DNA from: Inonotus obliquus | Lineage: Eukaryota > Basidiomycota > Agaricomycetes > Hymenochaetales > Hymenochaetaceae | DNA length: 64,000 bases | Direction of reading: 5' to 3' | Assembly (NCBI GenBank): GCA_032164295.1 | Contig: JAJHTX010000008.1 | Location: 620,001 to 684,000 of the forward strand | The notes under the pieces: generated by a model | What the model saw: the letters and a program-made list of their open reading frames with translations, nothing else | What the model was told of the DNA's origin: nothing | The model's database searches: none | Program-made: the position numbers and the translations under genes | In this document: positions 10,973 to 21,700 of the stretch, piece by piece | Position numbering within the stretch: the first letter of the stretch is position 1 | Layout of the letters: every line of letters begins with the position of its first letter

Positions 10973-12094
10973 TTATAAGCACAATATCAATACAAGAATC
11001 AAAGCGAATGTCAAGAATAATGAGGGGTCGCTTGCAATTGGCAATCCGGCCTTCTTCCATGCATCAAACCCACCGATAATATCCGTTGATTGCAATAACC
11101 CAAGGTCGTGCAAACTGGCTGCAGCGAGGCTCGATGGGCCTGTTCCATCCTGGTCAAACATGATTACGCGTAGATTGTATTTGTACTCGTCTACGATGGG
11201 AAGACGTTTCGGACTGGGAGATTGAGGATCGAGAATGAACTCGAGGTAGAGTCGATTGATGTGAACGACGTTGGGAAGGGGTATGGTTCCGTGTATAGCA
11301 CGTTCAATGGGTGTGCGGATGTCGACTAGAACGATGGGAGAGGAATTGGATAAAGATAGATGTTGAGATAAGCTCTGACCATTTGTATCCTCTATGTTGG
11401 TGTTGTGGGTTTGAAGTTCGTCAAATGCTTCTTTAGCGGAAAGACGTTTCAAACGCTCTTGTGAGATCGAGATGAGCTGGCCTACGTTTCGGGCACCGAG
11501 AGGGGGCAAGGAAGAATCGTTGTTGATGTCGGTATGTGAAACGTTTTGAACGACCTTGCATAGTAGAGATCTATCGTTCTCGCTTGTACCAGTTTCCTTT
11601 ACGCGTGCAAGCCAGGTCGTGGCACGAAACATCTCGTCCTCACTATTGATTGTATCGGTATTGCGATGCTCGATGCGTCCGAGGAATCTAGCGTTCATTC
11701 GTACGATAGCTTTCTTGAGTATATCTTCATTCGATGAGGTGAGGATGATTGGCCAAGCGTCGTTGTCCCTATGGGGAGGTCCACGTGCAATTGCGAAAAG
11801 CCAATGACGATCACGGTATATCTTCAAATCCAAGTTGTTGCCATTCTCGTTGTTCGTTTCTGTTAGCAACGGCCTGATATTCTGAGCGACTTGGATAAGA
11901 TGGGAGATGCATTGCTCGTGGTCAGAGTCGTCTTGATTACGTCGGCCTAGTGAACCAACAAAATCGACACTGACAAGGACGCCAGAGGTGGGTAGAAGCT
12001 GTGCGGATTTGATGATGCGTCGAGCTGCGCTAGCTGCTGCTCGTGAGCGGACACTCAAGAGGTATCCTTCGTCTAAAGGAGGCTGAGCTGACAT
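10973..12094 (-). CDS. Rhodanese-like domain protein lacking the catalytic Cys (373 aa)
   Basis: Single open frame; the ATG at 12094 (MSAQPPLDEGYLL) is the first true ATG, the frame upstream to 12244 being open but without one. The C-terminal third has a rhodanese fold pattern: VLVDIRTPIERAIHGTIP, then VRVIMFD-like strand VIMFDQDGTGPSSLAAASL, then GGFDAWKKAGLP. In active sulfurtransferases the loop after the strand carries Cys (C-x-x-G-x-R/S). Here the loop reads FDQDGTGPS with Asp in place of Cys, so sulfur transfer is unlikely. The last 16 residues (SLFLTFALILVLILCL) are strongly hydrophobic and may be a tail anchor. The N-terminal two thirds match nothing I recognise. Confidence 0.7.
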   Translation of the reverse strand: MSAQPPLDEGYLLSVRSRAAASAARRIIKSAQLLPTSGVLVSVDFVGSLGRRNQDDSDHEQCISHLIQVAQNIRPLLTETNNENGNNLDLKIYRDRHWLFAIARGPPHRDNDAWPIILTSSNEDILKKAIVRMNARFLGRIEHRNTDTINSEDEMFRATTWLARVKETGTSENDRSLLCKVVQNVSHTDINNDSSLPPLGARNVGQLISISQERLKRLSAKEAFDELQTHNTNIEDTNGQSLSQHLSLSNSSPIVLVDIRTPIERAIHGTIPLPNVVHINRLYLEFILDPQSPSPKRLPIVDEYKYNLRVIMFDQDGTGPSSLAAASLHDLGLLQSTDIIGGFDAWKKAGLPIASDPSLFLTFALILVLILCL

Positions 12095-13387
12095 CGGGTA
12101 GTAGAGCAGGCGATAGAATGTGAGAGGAGCGGAGTGGGTGTGGTGACTCTGAGGTGAAGTGAGCCTGGCGGAGACGTAGCATGGCGGGCGCTTAAGTGTA
12201 CTATGGTGGGCGCTTAAGCAACGCCACAAGCCCACGAGGGCCAACTGTATCTTAGTGAACTTTGAGCTAAATCGTAACTCCGTCTCGTTTTCGTGATCTC
12301 GTTGATTAAATTTGAACCTGTGATAGCCATTGAGAGTTGATTATCAATAGCTATCCTGGAAACTTGACACGTACCTTCCAAGTACAGATGATTGCCCTAG
12401 CAGTGCGCGTTCGATGCCTTCCAATAAAAGCTACGATTAGAGTTCGGAAGGTAGAAACATCGGATGGACGTATAGGTCGGCTTCTCAGGTTGAAGATGGG
12501 CTCGGGCAAGTAAGTGCTGAATCAGTAGGCCGTTTGCGCGTACGGGATGTTCCACTCTAGTTGAGCCGTTATTTGCGAAGGGTAAGGAGAAAGTGAAAGG
12601 ACCGTCATCGCCACTATCCTATACCATAAACCATCCTCACTTTCGGGACCAGCGATGCACGCAACGATGCATACGTTTCGCAGCACGAAATTCTGCGAGA
12701 ATGGTCGACACGGAAATCATGAATAATGATTGAAACTCGGATATCGAAAGGGGCGGGTCCAAAGGTGATCAAATGATGACAAATCAATGCTTATATAACT
12801 TATCTTCACGTGACATATTTATTGGTATTGAGACTGGTGACTGGCAATCCCTAAGTGTCCCGCGACCGTTCCCACGACCCATGCCGTATGATGCCGGTGA
12901 TCGACGACCCCCAAGCGAGAACCGCTTTTTCTGTGCCGCATCTATCTTCATGTACAGGCTTCCACAACACGAAAATAATGCGTTTAAATTGTAGGATAGC
13001 AGATTTCTTGTACTATGAGTGAGAATATCAAGAAAAAATAGAATTTCTACAAAAAACCATGGAGATATGGGCCTTGTATGGCCCATATCTCAGCAACCAA
13101 ACAATTTCTACAAAATTTTTTTTGTACAAAATGAAGAGAATAGTGAAAAAATACTTCCCAGATATTGAGTTCAGTCATTCTACAAGTGGTGGATGAGATC
13201 TCAAAGTTGTGGTAAAGGAAAGGAAGTGTACCAGAATAAGGAAAAAAGCGGGCACGTGATTTGATAGAAGCCCATGTTGAACTTCTTCGGATCAACCGAA
13301 GTAGGCAAAACACAGGAAGACCGGGGATAAAAATGTATGTAACTTTTATTTTCATGCAAACAAACTCAAAGTAATACATTTGGTTAG
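12095..13387. other. Intergenic between rhodanese-like and transposase-like genes
   Basis: No supported gene. It holds an imperfect hairpin near 12321-12354 (GATAGCCATTGA paired with TCAATAGCTATC), an AT-rich tract from 13000 with a perfect 12-bp hairpin at 13062-13091, and the direct AATTTCTACAAAA words on both sides of it. I looked for terminal inverted repeats of the element at 13388 here and found none. Confidence 0.45.
13062..13091. repeat. Perfect hairpin upstream of the transposase-like gene
   Basis: GAGATATGGGCC (13062-13073), 6-nt loop, then its exact complement (13080-13091). Both sides carry AATTTCTACAAAA words (about 13041 and 13112). It may be a regulatory structure or the trace of a small insertion. 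Confidence 0.7.
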
Positions 13388-16300
13388 ATGTCTATCAAGA
13401 ACAAATCATCGAAGCAGCAGCATGCCATTGACATGGCTCGAAATATTCGCTTGGGACGAATACGAGCGACGATGGCTAAAGAAGTGTCAGAAAAAAAAAT
13501 CTGTGTGTCAAATCGTCAGTACACGAAGCTTACCACAGTACTACGGAAGAATGAGAGCGACCTCATACAAATTCGAGGAGTTGCAGGGGAACAGGAAGCG
13601 GTGAACGAAACACTACGAAACTCGATCAAACTCTTGGAATCAAGAAATACATTGCTTTGCACGCACCTGGAAGAAGCACAACACTCTCTCGATCGCACGA
13701 CAAAGTGTCTTTCAAGCACACACGCACGTTCAAGGAGTTCCAGGCAGGCCGTCCGAAATTTTCGTAAGACGACTAATCGATTACGAGAGACAAACAGTCA
13801 GCTGGAGGCACGAGTGAAAGAGAAGGATGAGGAACTCACCAGATTATTGTCACAGGTGCACCTATTGCAGGTGCACCTGAATACGTGCTTGGATTCGCTC
13901 CGGTCTACAGCTTGGGCGCTGGGTTCGACCTCACACGATCGTTTCGCCGCTTCAGCAGCGAAACGATCGTGTGAGATCGAACTGGAGCACCTGGAAGACG
14001 AGTTTCAGGCCCGGGAAGACAAACACAAGCAAAAAATCGAAAACTTACGGGCTCAAACTCACCGAACGAACGAACGGCTTCGTTTGAAGCTAAAACGCGC
14101 AAGAAAAAAGATAAATCAGCTTGATATGTTCAGAAAGAAGGCAGTGGACAGTTTTCGACTCACCCAGAAGGGAATCTTCAAGACCCCTGTTCGCTCGTTA
14201 CTTCGCCGAATCGTATCCCTTGGATGCCCTGTCACAAAATGCCGGTCGATTATTGCTGAGTTCCTCAAGTATCTGAACAAGACACTCACCAGTCGATCGA
14301 TTAATCAACAAGCGAAACTCCACATACCAAGTACAAGGACTATCAGCCGGATAATAGGTGAGGGGAATGTTGCCTCAAAACTACAGCTTGCCCATGAACT
14401 GAAACAAACTAGAGGTAAGTCAGTACTATCCCTTAACAAGAATGAAACTTACCTCGGCACTTCAGGATTTACAACTGGTGGTGACGGAACCACCAACAAA
14501 AATCAGAATTTCGAGTCCCTCCACTTCAATGTACAACTTGACGAGTCGCACAATGAAGACAAGCTTTTCCCAAGTCTTGAACGATCGACCGGGGCAGATC
14601 GTACTGTTAGATTCGGTGAGGTTCGACTGTCAGCAAATCATAGAGCGGAGACACAGGTGAAAGGCGACACTCAGCTTATGCAGGACTTGGTTGAGCTTCA
14701 CGAGCGAAGCCCTTTGACGGTGGAACAGGAGCCATCAGCCTGTCCATTTAGCATCGGCACCCTTGCTCTCAAGTACCACGGATCGCACGGGGATCACGCT
14801 GAGGACCAGAAAGCAAAACACCGGCTGCTCGCGACATGGAAATCCGAGACGTCATTGAGAGGGCTCGGGGCCCAGTATCTGTTCTCACTGCCTGAAGAAG
14901 AGAGGACGAATTTGGTTCGTAAAGAACGAACTCAGATGATCCTGGAGACAGGAGGTGAATCAGTCTGGAATGGATTAAGTGACGAAGAAAAACAGCTGAA
15001 GGAACTGCAAACCATGAACCGATTGGTCAGGTCACTCGCGGACATTAAATTCCTTCAGCTTTCAGAACCGGAGAAGCGGCAATTCTTGTTGTTTGTGTGG
15101 AGTGGGTGTGGGATGCATAAGGAGTTGAATGCTGTGAAGGGGGGTGATTCAGCAATGCGAGATGAATGGAAAAAACAAGGAATCTCACCTTGTCTCCTCG
15201 CGAACAAAGACAATGCTGCCGTTCTACAGCTCGCAGAAATGGACGACCCAGACGAAGACAAAGACCAGCAGCCCCGGGCAGAAAGCGCTGCTGAGAAGCG
15301 TGCCCGCGAAGTGTCGAAGGCTGGCGGAGTGAAGCTTGCCAGCCTCATGGGGGCGTTACTGAATCACAAGGATGATAAGAAGGGTTAGCAAATACTCAGC
15401 TAGGATCTATTCTATAGGTACTAACCCGAGTCTCGTATGTTCATACATCTAGGACAGCACCACACGTTTCGTGACCACGCCGTACGCAAACTTGGGACAC
15501 CGATCACGTTTCCCGATACATCAAACACTCGATACTCGTCGTATCTTGACGCAGCGGCCGAAATCCTGGCCCGCCACGAGTTCTATGTCGAATATATGCG
15601 CCGTATTCGCTATTCAAAAGAGAAGCCGGGTCTTAATCACCTTGAAGACAACATAAACGAAGGACTGAACGACGCACCAACACTTTCGGAACTCGCATGC
15701 CTTGCCCTGTACCGGGAGGCCATCTCGGTGCCGTTTATATCTGCAATACGTCGCTCCGGCCTCGAGGATGTGAATGCGCTGGACCTTGGACCACTCCTAA
15801 GCAGAGTTCAGGCGCACATAAGGAAGCTAATCGACTCACCGGATGTAATTCTTTCAGCCAATTCCGACCCTCGACAGGTGATTCTGGACGGAAATGAGTC
15901 CTGGAATCGTCCTGATACAATCATCGCGATACAAAAACTCATTACTGAGGCCCGGCTCCCTAAAGTGAAGGACCTGTTGAAGGCCTTTCTTATAGGTGCC
16001 TTGGCTACCTGGGAACGATTCTCGTCAGAATTCAATGAAGATGGAATAATTGCTGGACTCACCAAAGAAGAACGTCAGCTGGCATGGATGCCAGCGACGA
16101 ACGATGCGAATGAAGGTGCCCTTGGCGCATATAGAGTTTTTTCCCGCAAGAATCCAAACGGATCTATAAAGTTATTCAATTCGATATTCAGATACAGGAG
16201 AAATGGGACCGAAGAATTCATTGAAAAGGAACTTACAGGAGAAAGTCACCAAGCCTTCTTACGGAAACGTGCCCGTGAAGAAGACGAGATGGGAATCGAT

Positions 16301-16630
16301 AGGGCTCGTCGCCGCGAGGTCAACGACGAGCGTGAGATGGAGGCCGATGTGAGGATGGAAAAATCACAAAAAGTGGCCTATAGGAAGGCCGCTCGAGAAA
16401 AGTTCCTGCGCGAACTTTACGTTGAAGTTGATCCCACGCGAGTACACGGGATGCTATCAATTGAATTAAAGAATCAGCTGGACAAGCTTCGCGAACTTAA
16501 CAATAACGTACTGAACGTACCTCCGAACGGTGTGGTTGGTAACAAAAAGGAAGAAAGGTTGGCGGCATTACTTGAGGTGTTACCCCGGTACACCGCATAT
16601 AGTGAGGGATTGGCAAGCAATAGTAAATAA
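13388..16630 (+). CDS. Coiled-coil, DDE/RNase H-like transposase-type protein (about 1040 aa)
   Basis: Exon 1 begins at the ATG 13388 and ends at 15383; a 69-nt intron (15384..15452) leads into the exon 15453..16630. Joining gives HKDDKKGQHHTFRDHAVRKL, a junction I recognise from a family present in many copies in Agaricomycetes. A further 51-nt GT..AG segment at 14415..14465 is in frame and probably also an intron; removing it gives QTRGFTTGGDGTTNKNQNFES, closer to the family. Residues 1-250 are coiled coil, Lys/Arg-rich. Conserved blocks follow: GGDGTTNKNQNFES (first acidic residue of an RNase H-like fold?), SANHRAETQVKG, HGDHAEDQK, WSGCGMHKELNAVKGG, LLANKDNAAVL, FPDTSNTRY, MPATNDANEGALG. 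The acidic residues in the first and last blocks could be catalytic, but this is inference. No terminal repeats were found, so it may be immobile or domesticated. Confidence 0.65.
13853..13879. repeat. Repeated palindrome inside the coding sequence
   Basis: CAGGTGCACCT at 13853-13863 is repeated at 13868-13878 with five bases between; AGGTGCACCT is itself a perfect palindrome. It encodes the VHLLQVHL stretch of the coiled coil. Confidence 0.8.
13930..13975. repeat. Perfect 18-bp inverted repeat inside the coding sequence
   Basis: CTCACACGATCGTTTCGC at 13930-13947 and its exact reverse complement at 13958-13975, separated by ten bases, within the open frame of the transposase-like gene. It encodes SHDRFAASAAKRSCE. 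Confidence 0.9.
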
Positions 16631-17481
16631 TTGTATCGATGCTCTGTAGAATAAATTCCGCTCACCTTATCGCTGCTTGGGGGTTCTATTGTATGAGTTG
16701 GACACATTGAAGAACGAATTCCGAGCACTATCTCAGGAGTTCCAAAACCTCATGGAAAAACCGGTACGTTCTACAGCATTTCTTCTTCTAATCGAGTACT
16801 TGAGATATGTCGATTTATGCGTATGTCGATTTATGTGCCAGTAGTGGAGGAGGAGATGCAAAAGAACTGTATAACTCATGTAGACGACCTGCTGCGCACG
16901 AAACGACTTTTTTTCTGACTGCGGTGTGATTAAGACATGGTGAAGGGAAGGCGGTAAGTGAAGATCAGCATTCTGTACTATACATGGGAATTATCTAAAC
17001 TCCGATTAAAAAAAAAATGGGTCGCGCGTCAAACGGGAATTGCCAGTCACCATTGAGACGAGTGGCACACGGTCCTCGCTCGGTGATTTTGGTGGAATTG
17101 CGTCTTGTCTTGTTACCACTACCTCATGTTCGACTAATCGTTTGCAGGTACGTAGTCCTACTTCGGTAACGCACTAGGAACTCTGTTGATCTTTCGTATA
17201 GTCCGCGTTGATTCCACGTTGGTCAAGGAGAACGCCTCACTGCCTCACTGAGTGCATTCTCCCATAGAACTATATTTATTCTTCTTGCCGGCAGCACAAG
17301 ACTCTGCCTTACGAAGCTCTCCCACACGTAGGCCTGTTTTTTATTTCTTATGCACACGCTGTCCACGCTGTCCACGCTCACAACCCCTCCAACTGATACG
17401 GATCTGATCTAACAGTCGCACTGATCCTTGGTGCCCTCGCTTTCTTCCTACCCTATAAAGCTTTGCACACAAGGCATCGAT
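16631..17481. other. Intergenic upstream of the F-box gene
   Basis: Contains the 3' flank of the transposase-like gene and the promoter of the F-box gene. A short direct repeat of ATGTCGATTTATG lies near 16806-16835. No gene or terminal repeat recognised. Confidence 0.45.
17454..17460 (+). promoter_or_regulatory. TATA-like box before the F-box gene
   Basis: TATAAAG about 22 nt before the ATG at 17482. This is unusually close, so the leader would be very short or transcription starts further upstream. Confidence 0.25.
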
Positions 17482-19596
17482 ATGAGCACCCCGACAAACT
17501 CTCATTTGCACACCTTCGCCTACACGTCGCCTTTTGGAATGCATCCTTACGTCCCCTTTGAGATGGTCGTCACCATTCTTGCCAACCTGGACTGGCGCGA
17601 CCTCGTTCGTTGCTCAGCAGTGAGTGCCACATTCATGTTCCTTTCGGAATTTTGTCCTCACCTCGCGTGGTATATCAGGTTTGCCGCTCCTGGCACAGCG
17701 CAATCCGCGATACACTCGCATTACAGTACAAAATCGAGCTTGGTGCGAATGGTCTCATCGATGGACCACTGAATCGACATCCCATCCCCGAACGTATGCG
17801 TCTCCTCCAAGAACGTCGGCGTGCCTGGCGCGCTCTCGACTTCAAGCGCTGCATTACCATACCTACTCCCGGCGAATGCCACGCTTATGAGCTCGTAGGT
17901 GGCGTATTTGCCAAAGCCATGAACCCGCGCGGAAACGCCACTGCGGCAACGGCAATATTTTCATCGAACCCGGGTTCGCGCCACTTCTCTTTCGTGACAT
18001 TACCAGGTTTGGAACGCCGCGAAGAGGCGAATAAAGAACTGCCTATGGTTGTTCGTGAAGACGTGGGATTACTGTGTCGAGATTTCGGAATTGATCCCAC
18101 GCAGGACTTGATTGCCCTCGTTGAACAACCTGATGCGTACGTGTATCGTTCCTGTTTCAGTTGAACTCGGGGGCCTGACGTTCTGGCCATATGCAGCGTG
18201 AAACCCTCTATAACTATCCACCTCCGGTCGATCTCGACGAATAAGAAACATCCTTTAGCGGCTGTTCCGGTACTCTCGCAAATGATGAAATCATCCTTTG
18301 ACGGCGCAGAGATTCAGATTTGCGATGACATTATTGCGATCCTCGTTCGTGTACGTTCAATTCCACGGCTAGTTATATGGCAATGGACATCAGGGAAACA
18401 ACTGCTTGTGAGTTCATGATCAATCAACAGTAGACATGAGATGTTATGGACTGATCGACGTAACAAGTCCGAAACAAGTGCCCAAAATTGTCGGAGCATG
18501 GACGATTTCTCACTCCTTTCTGATAATGCGTTTCTGACGACCAGACGCTACTCTCAAGGTTCTATCAAAGTATACACTTTCCGTACTCCCAACGGGCGGT
18601 TTCTTCTCCCTGGGCCTGGTCCCGCTAAATTTGCCGATCTGAACTGCACCACTCTCCTCCTTCCACCACTCCAGCCAAATAACCACTATGCGGAACTCGC
18701 CACGCACACCGCCCCATTCATTGCACATGTGCCGAAGACCATGCCTTTTGCAGCCTCGGAAGATGCCCGCGTGCATGTCATGAGCGTTTTAACTCAGCCT
18801 ACGCAGCCGCCTCATTCATCCTCGGATTCGGAACTGGGACATGGTGTTGGTGGACACGCGGCCAGTTTCGTTGTGATTGTTTTAAATAGGGCACTCTTGA
18901 AATATGCGGCGAAAAATATAGAGCGCACGCTAGTTGAAGCAGAGGAGCAGAAGTTGGAGAAAAGTCCGAGTATGACGGCCAGGATGCACAATAAGAAGGG
19001 GAAGGATGAGGGGAGTGTGGAAGTCCCTTGGGATGAATGGGGTCCACGTAGCACGAGGTGGTTTGCAGAGAGGAGTACGCATGCTTGGCAACGGTATGCT
19101 TCTTTTGACTTCTTCTACACCTACAACTAACGGATCTTTGCTTCTGCAGGTATGTCCATGGTTCCCGGATTGTAAGAACTCTGCATAATGCCTGGCCAAG
19201 TACACGCTGTCGGATCCAAGTCCTGGATTTCCACGTGCACCCCTCGCGTCCCGGCTCCGAGGTGGACCGTGAGGATGAGTGCATTGATAACGTTGAACCC
19301 GACTTCCCTTACACGCATCGACTTGTCTCTGGACCGAGTCTTGTGAGAGACCGGGCGGTGTTTCGAGGAGGTGGTGTGGAAAGTCGCTTGGCGTACAGAG
19401 AGGTGACACTGAAGAAGGAAGTTGGGCCCTATTCGGGCTTCATGATTGACGAGGAGAGGATTATCGGATTGTCGGTGAGCCCTGGAGGTTCTGTTCTCCC
19501 TTGAAAGTCGGCAATTGATTGTGTCTTTGATGTATTTGTTAGGCATTGGCTTTTGCAAACGGGGATATGAAGCAAATTGACGTCTTCACATTCTAA
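17482..19596 (+). CDS. F-box protein with long basidiomycete-type C-terminal region (603 aa, 6 exons)
   Basis: Exons 17482..17619, 17679..18136, 18197..18407, 18468..19093, 19150..19474, 19543..19596. The F-box lies near residues 22-60: VPFEMVVTILANLDWRDLV, then RCSAVCRSWHSAIRDT across the first intron. It is followed by LQYKIELGANGLIDG and a block with ERMRLLQERRRAWRAL, a layout very common in Agaricomycete F-box proteins, then a beta-rich region that may form a propeller-like fold ending in DMKQIDVFTF. The F-box would bind Skp1 in an SCF ubiquitin ligase while the rest recruits a substrate, which is unknown. A low-complexity acidic/Ser insert (SSSDSELGHG) lies near residue 395. All splice sites are canonical and no damage is seen. 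Confidence 0.88.
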
Positions 19597-20962
19597 TCAA
19601 GAATGCTCTTCGAACCCGGATCCTTTTTCTTTGGGCTAGGATGAATACTTGGCCCCAGGATTTTCAGAATTGCGTATAATCGCATGGAACTGCACATCGT
19701 CGACTTCTCGACCACAGTTATGGAACTTACTAGCCCTCCTTTCTCTCGACATCGGCTCTACTAACGGATGCTCCCCGCGGATTGGTCGATAAACTAAATT
19801 AAGAGTGATTCGTTCTGCCAGTTCTCTCAGTCTCTAACCCTCCATCATGCTGCATCATTCTATCAACTCTCCCTTGTTCAATCGTAATCGACTCAAACAT
19901 ATTCTTTTACTCTCCATTCGCATCAATGTTTCCCCGCTGCGATTCCTTACCTTCCCTTCTGCTAACAAAACCAAGGATCAAAATTAATGTATGGCTCGCT
20001 AATTGACGATGGAAAGGAAGTCGTACAAGGTGTTGTATGTATTGCGTGTAGAGTAGACTGTGGATTAAGCACATAGCTATTTATAGAATTTATTGTCCAT
20101 TATGGTGCGTCACCTGACCGTGACAATGACAGTGACATAATGATTGGTTACAGAGGATTATTCCCGTCATCTTTACTCGATTATCATCTTTACTCAGCTA
20201 GATCTGCGGGTTCTGAGTGGTTGAATATGATGGAAACCTAAAAAACACCCGGATCTGACCCTCATTTTTTCAGACTTGCGGATGCGGAGTTGTTCGCTAT
20301 GATATTGATGTGGATATGAGGCAGCTGTCCGGGTGTGGTGCCTGATCGGTATACCGTGTATAGTTCTACTACTCCTTTCGTGACTTCTGTGTATGTCTCC
20401 AAAGCCGGGTAATATTCTTCTGTTCTATCTGGTGAATTTCAAAGGCTCTAGCTTACTCTTCTTATTAGGTGGCGTCGCTAGGCTTATGACAGTTGATCCT
20501 TTCCGGTTGCAAATATTATTGGATATGTCAAAAGAGTGATCAATACTAATGTACGTGTACGTGTTTCGGGTATCTTTGATTCAACTCAGTGGCCAAATTA
20601 CCCGTTAATTTGCATACCATAGCATTCAATGAGCACGAATTGGAAGGCTAATATTTGGCAGAGTCAGCATATTTCAAGATCACGGTTCTCGCCCTGGTAA
20701 TGTCACTTTGTTTCCGAGTATCCTGCGTGGTTATAGCGGTTCGTTGTTAGCTGCCTTCGACTTCTAATGATACTCTATAACCAGACACATTATCAGGTTA
20801 TTAGATTTGTGGACGGGGGGCTGGAAAAGGTATATAAGCACTCGTGTTGTGCTTGGGAGGAAACTATCAAACTGTTTCATAGTCAAGTTGAATTCGCTCT
20901 TTCTCGTAGACGCCCTACCTCTCAGCTCCTCTCATTTCGTTCACTCCTTATTGAATAACAGG
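19597..20962. other. Intergenic, no gene seen
   Basis: AT-rich spacer between the F-box gene and the first secreted-protein gene. No frame with family resemblance. The promoter of the downstream gene is in the last 150 bases. Confidence 0.5.
20831..20837 (+). promoter_or_regulatory. TATA box of secreted-protein gene 1
   Basis: TATATAA 132 nt before the ATG at 20963, in a GC-richer surround (GGAAAAGG upstream). Confidence 0.45.
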
Positions 20963-21700
20963 ATGGTCGGGCTTATTCATTCGTTCATTTTCTTCGCGGT
21001 CGTCATTATGATTGATGGCGTGCTCGGTCGTCCGATGACGGGACACGAACTTTTCAAACGTCAAGGTACGTTTTTTTTTCTGATTACTCCAGTATATTAA
21101 AGCTTGTTCTGACTGGCTGATACTTTGGCTCAATGAATGAGTGCAGAACCAGAATGGTTCATTCATCATCCTCATCATCGTCCTCATCCTCATCCACAAC
21201 CTCATCCTCCTCCACACTCAAGCCTTTCTCCTCCGCCATTATCCGAGTCAATCTCATTTTCGCTGCCTGATTCAAGTGGAACGGTGACGGATGTCTTGCC
21301 GACGTTTTCGTCCCAACTCTCTATCCCAGGACCTGATCCGACATTTTCATTCTCGTTCCCATTCTCGGTTCCTATTCCGAGTGGGACGGACCTACCGACT
21401 ATCTCGTTCCCTGTACCAAGTGGAAGTGGTGTCCCCATTAGCGAGGGGTGCTCGTTCCCTATTCCGTCTGGAACCGAGACTTTTATTCCAGAGTCTTCGG
21501 CTTTGGCGACGGAGTCGGTGTCGGAGTCGGTGTCGGAGTCGGTGTCGGAGTCGTTGACATTTGCGTACCCTGAACCATCGATTTCGGTCACCTTGTCGGA
21601 AGAACCTGCTTCGTCTGGTACTGAGAGCGTTAAGATATCGGAGACGGAGTCGCAGAAGGAGCCGTGCGCAACACCTAGTGTTTCGTATGCTTCATATTGA
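20963..21700 (+). CDS. Small secreted Ser/Pro-rich protein 1 (218 aa, 2 exons)
   Basis: Exons 20963..21065 and 21147..21700 (81-nt intron, phase 1). Exon 1 codes for a signal peptide (LIHSFIFFAVVIMIDGVLG) followed by RPMTGHELFKRQ; the KR is a possible Kex2 site. The mature part starts with a His/Pro run (HHPHHRPHPHPQPH) and continues with repeats of the type FP-I/V-PSG-T/S (for example VPIPSGTDLP, FPVPSGSGVP, FPIPSGTETF), then three SVSE units. It has only two Cys, so it is not a typical disulfide-rich effector. It is a paralogue of the gene at 22806: same exon-1 length (103 nt), same intron phase, same leader motif. A cell-wall, adhesive or matrix role is only a guess. Confidence 0.75.

Noticed and set aside
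5950..12094. A secondary-metabolite gene cluster formed by the two P450s and the rhodanese-like gene
   Set aside because: There is no backbone enzyme (terpene synthase, PKS, NRPS), transporter or cluster regulator nearby; adjacency alone is not enough.
14415..14465. Reading straight through this 51-nt stretch as coding
   Set aside because: It is bounded by GTAAGT and TTCAG, is a multiple of three, and its removal improves the match to the family block, so I treat it as a probable intron, though reading through cannot be excluded.
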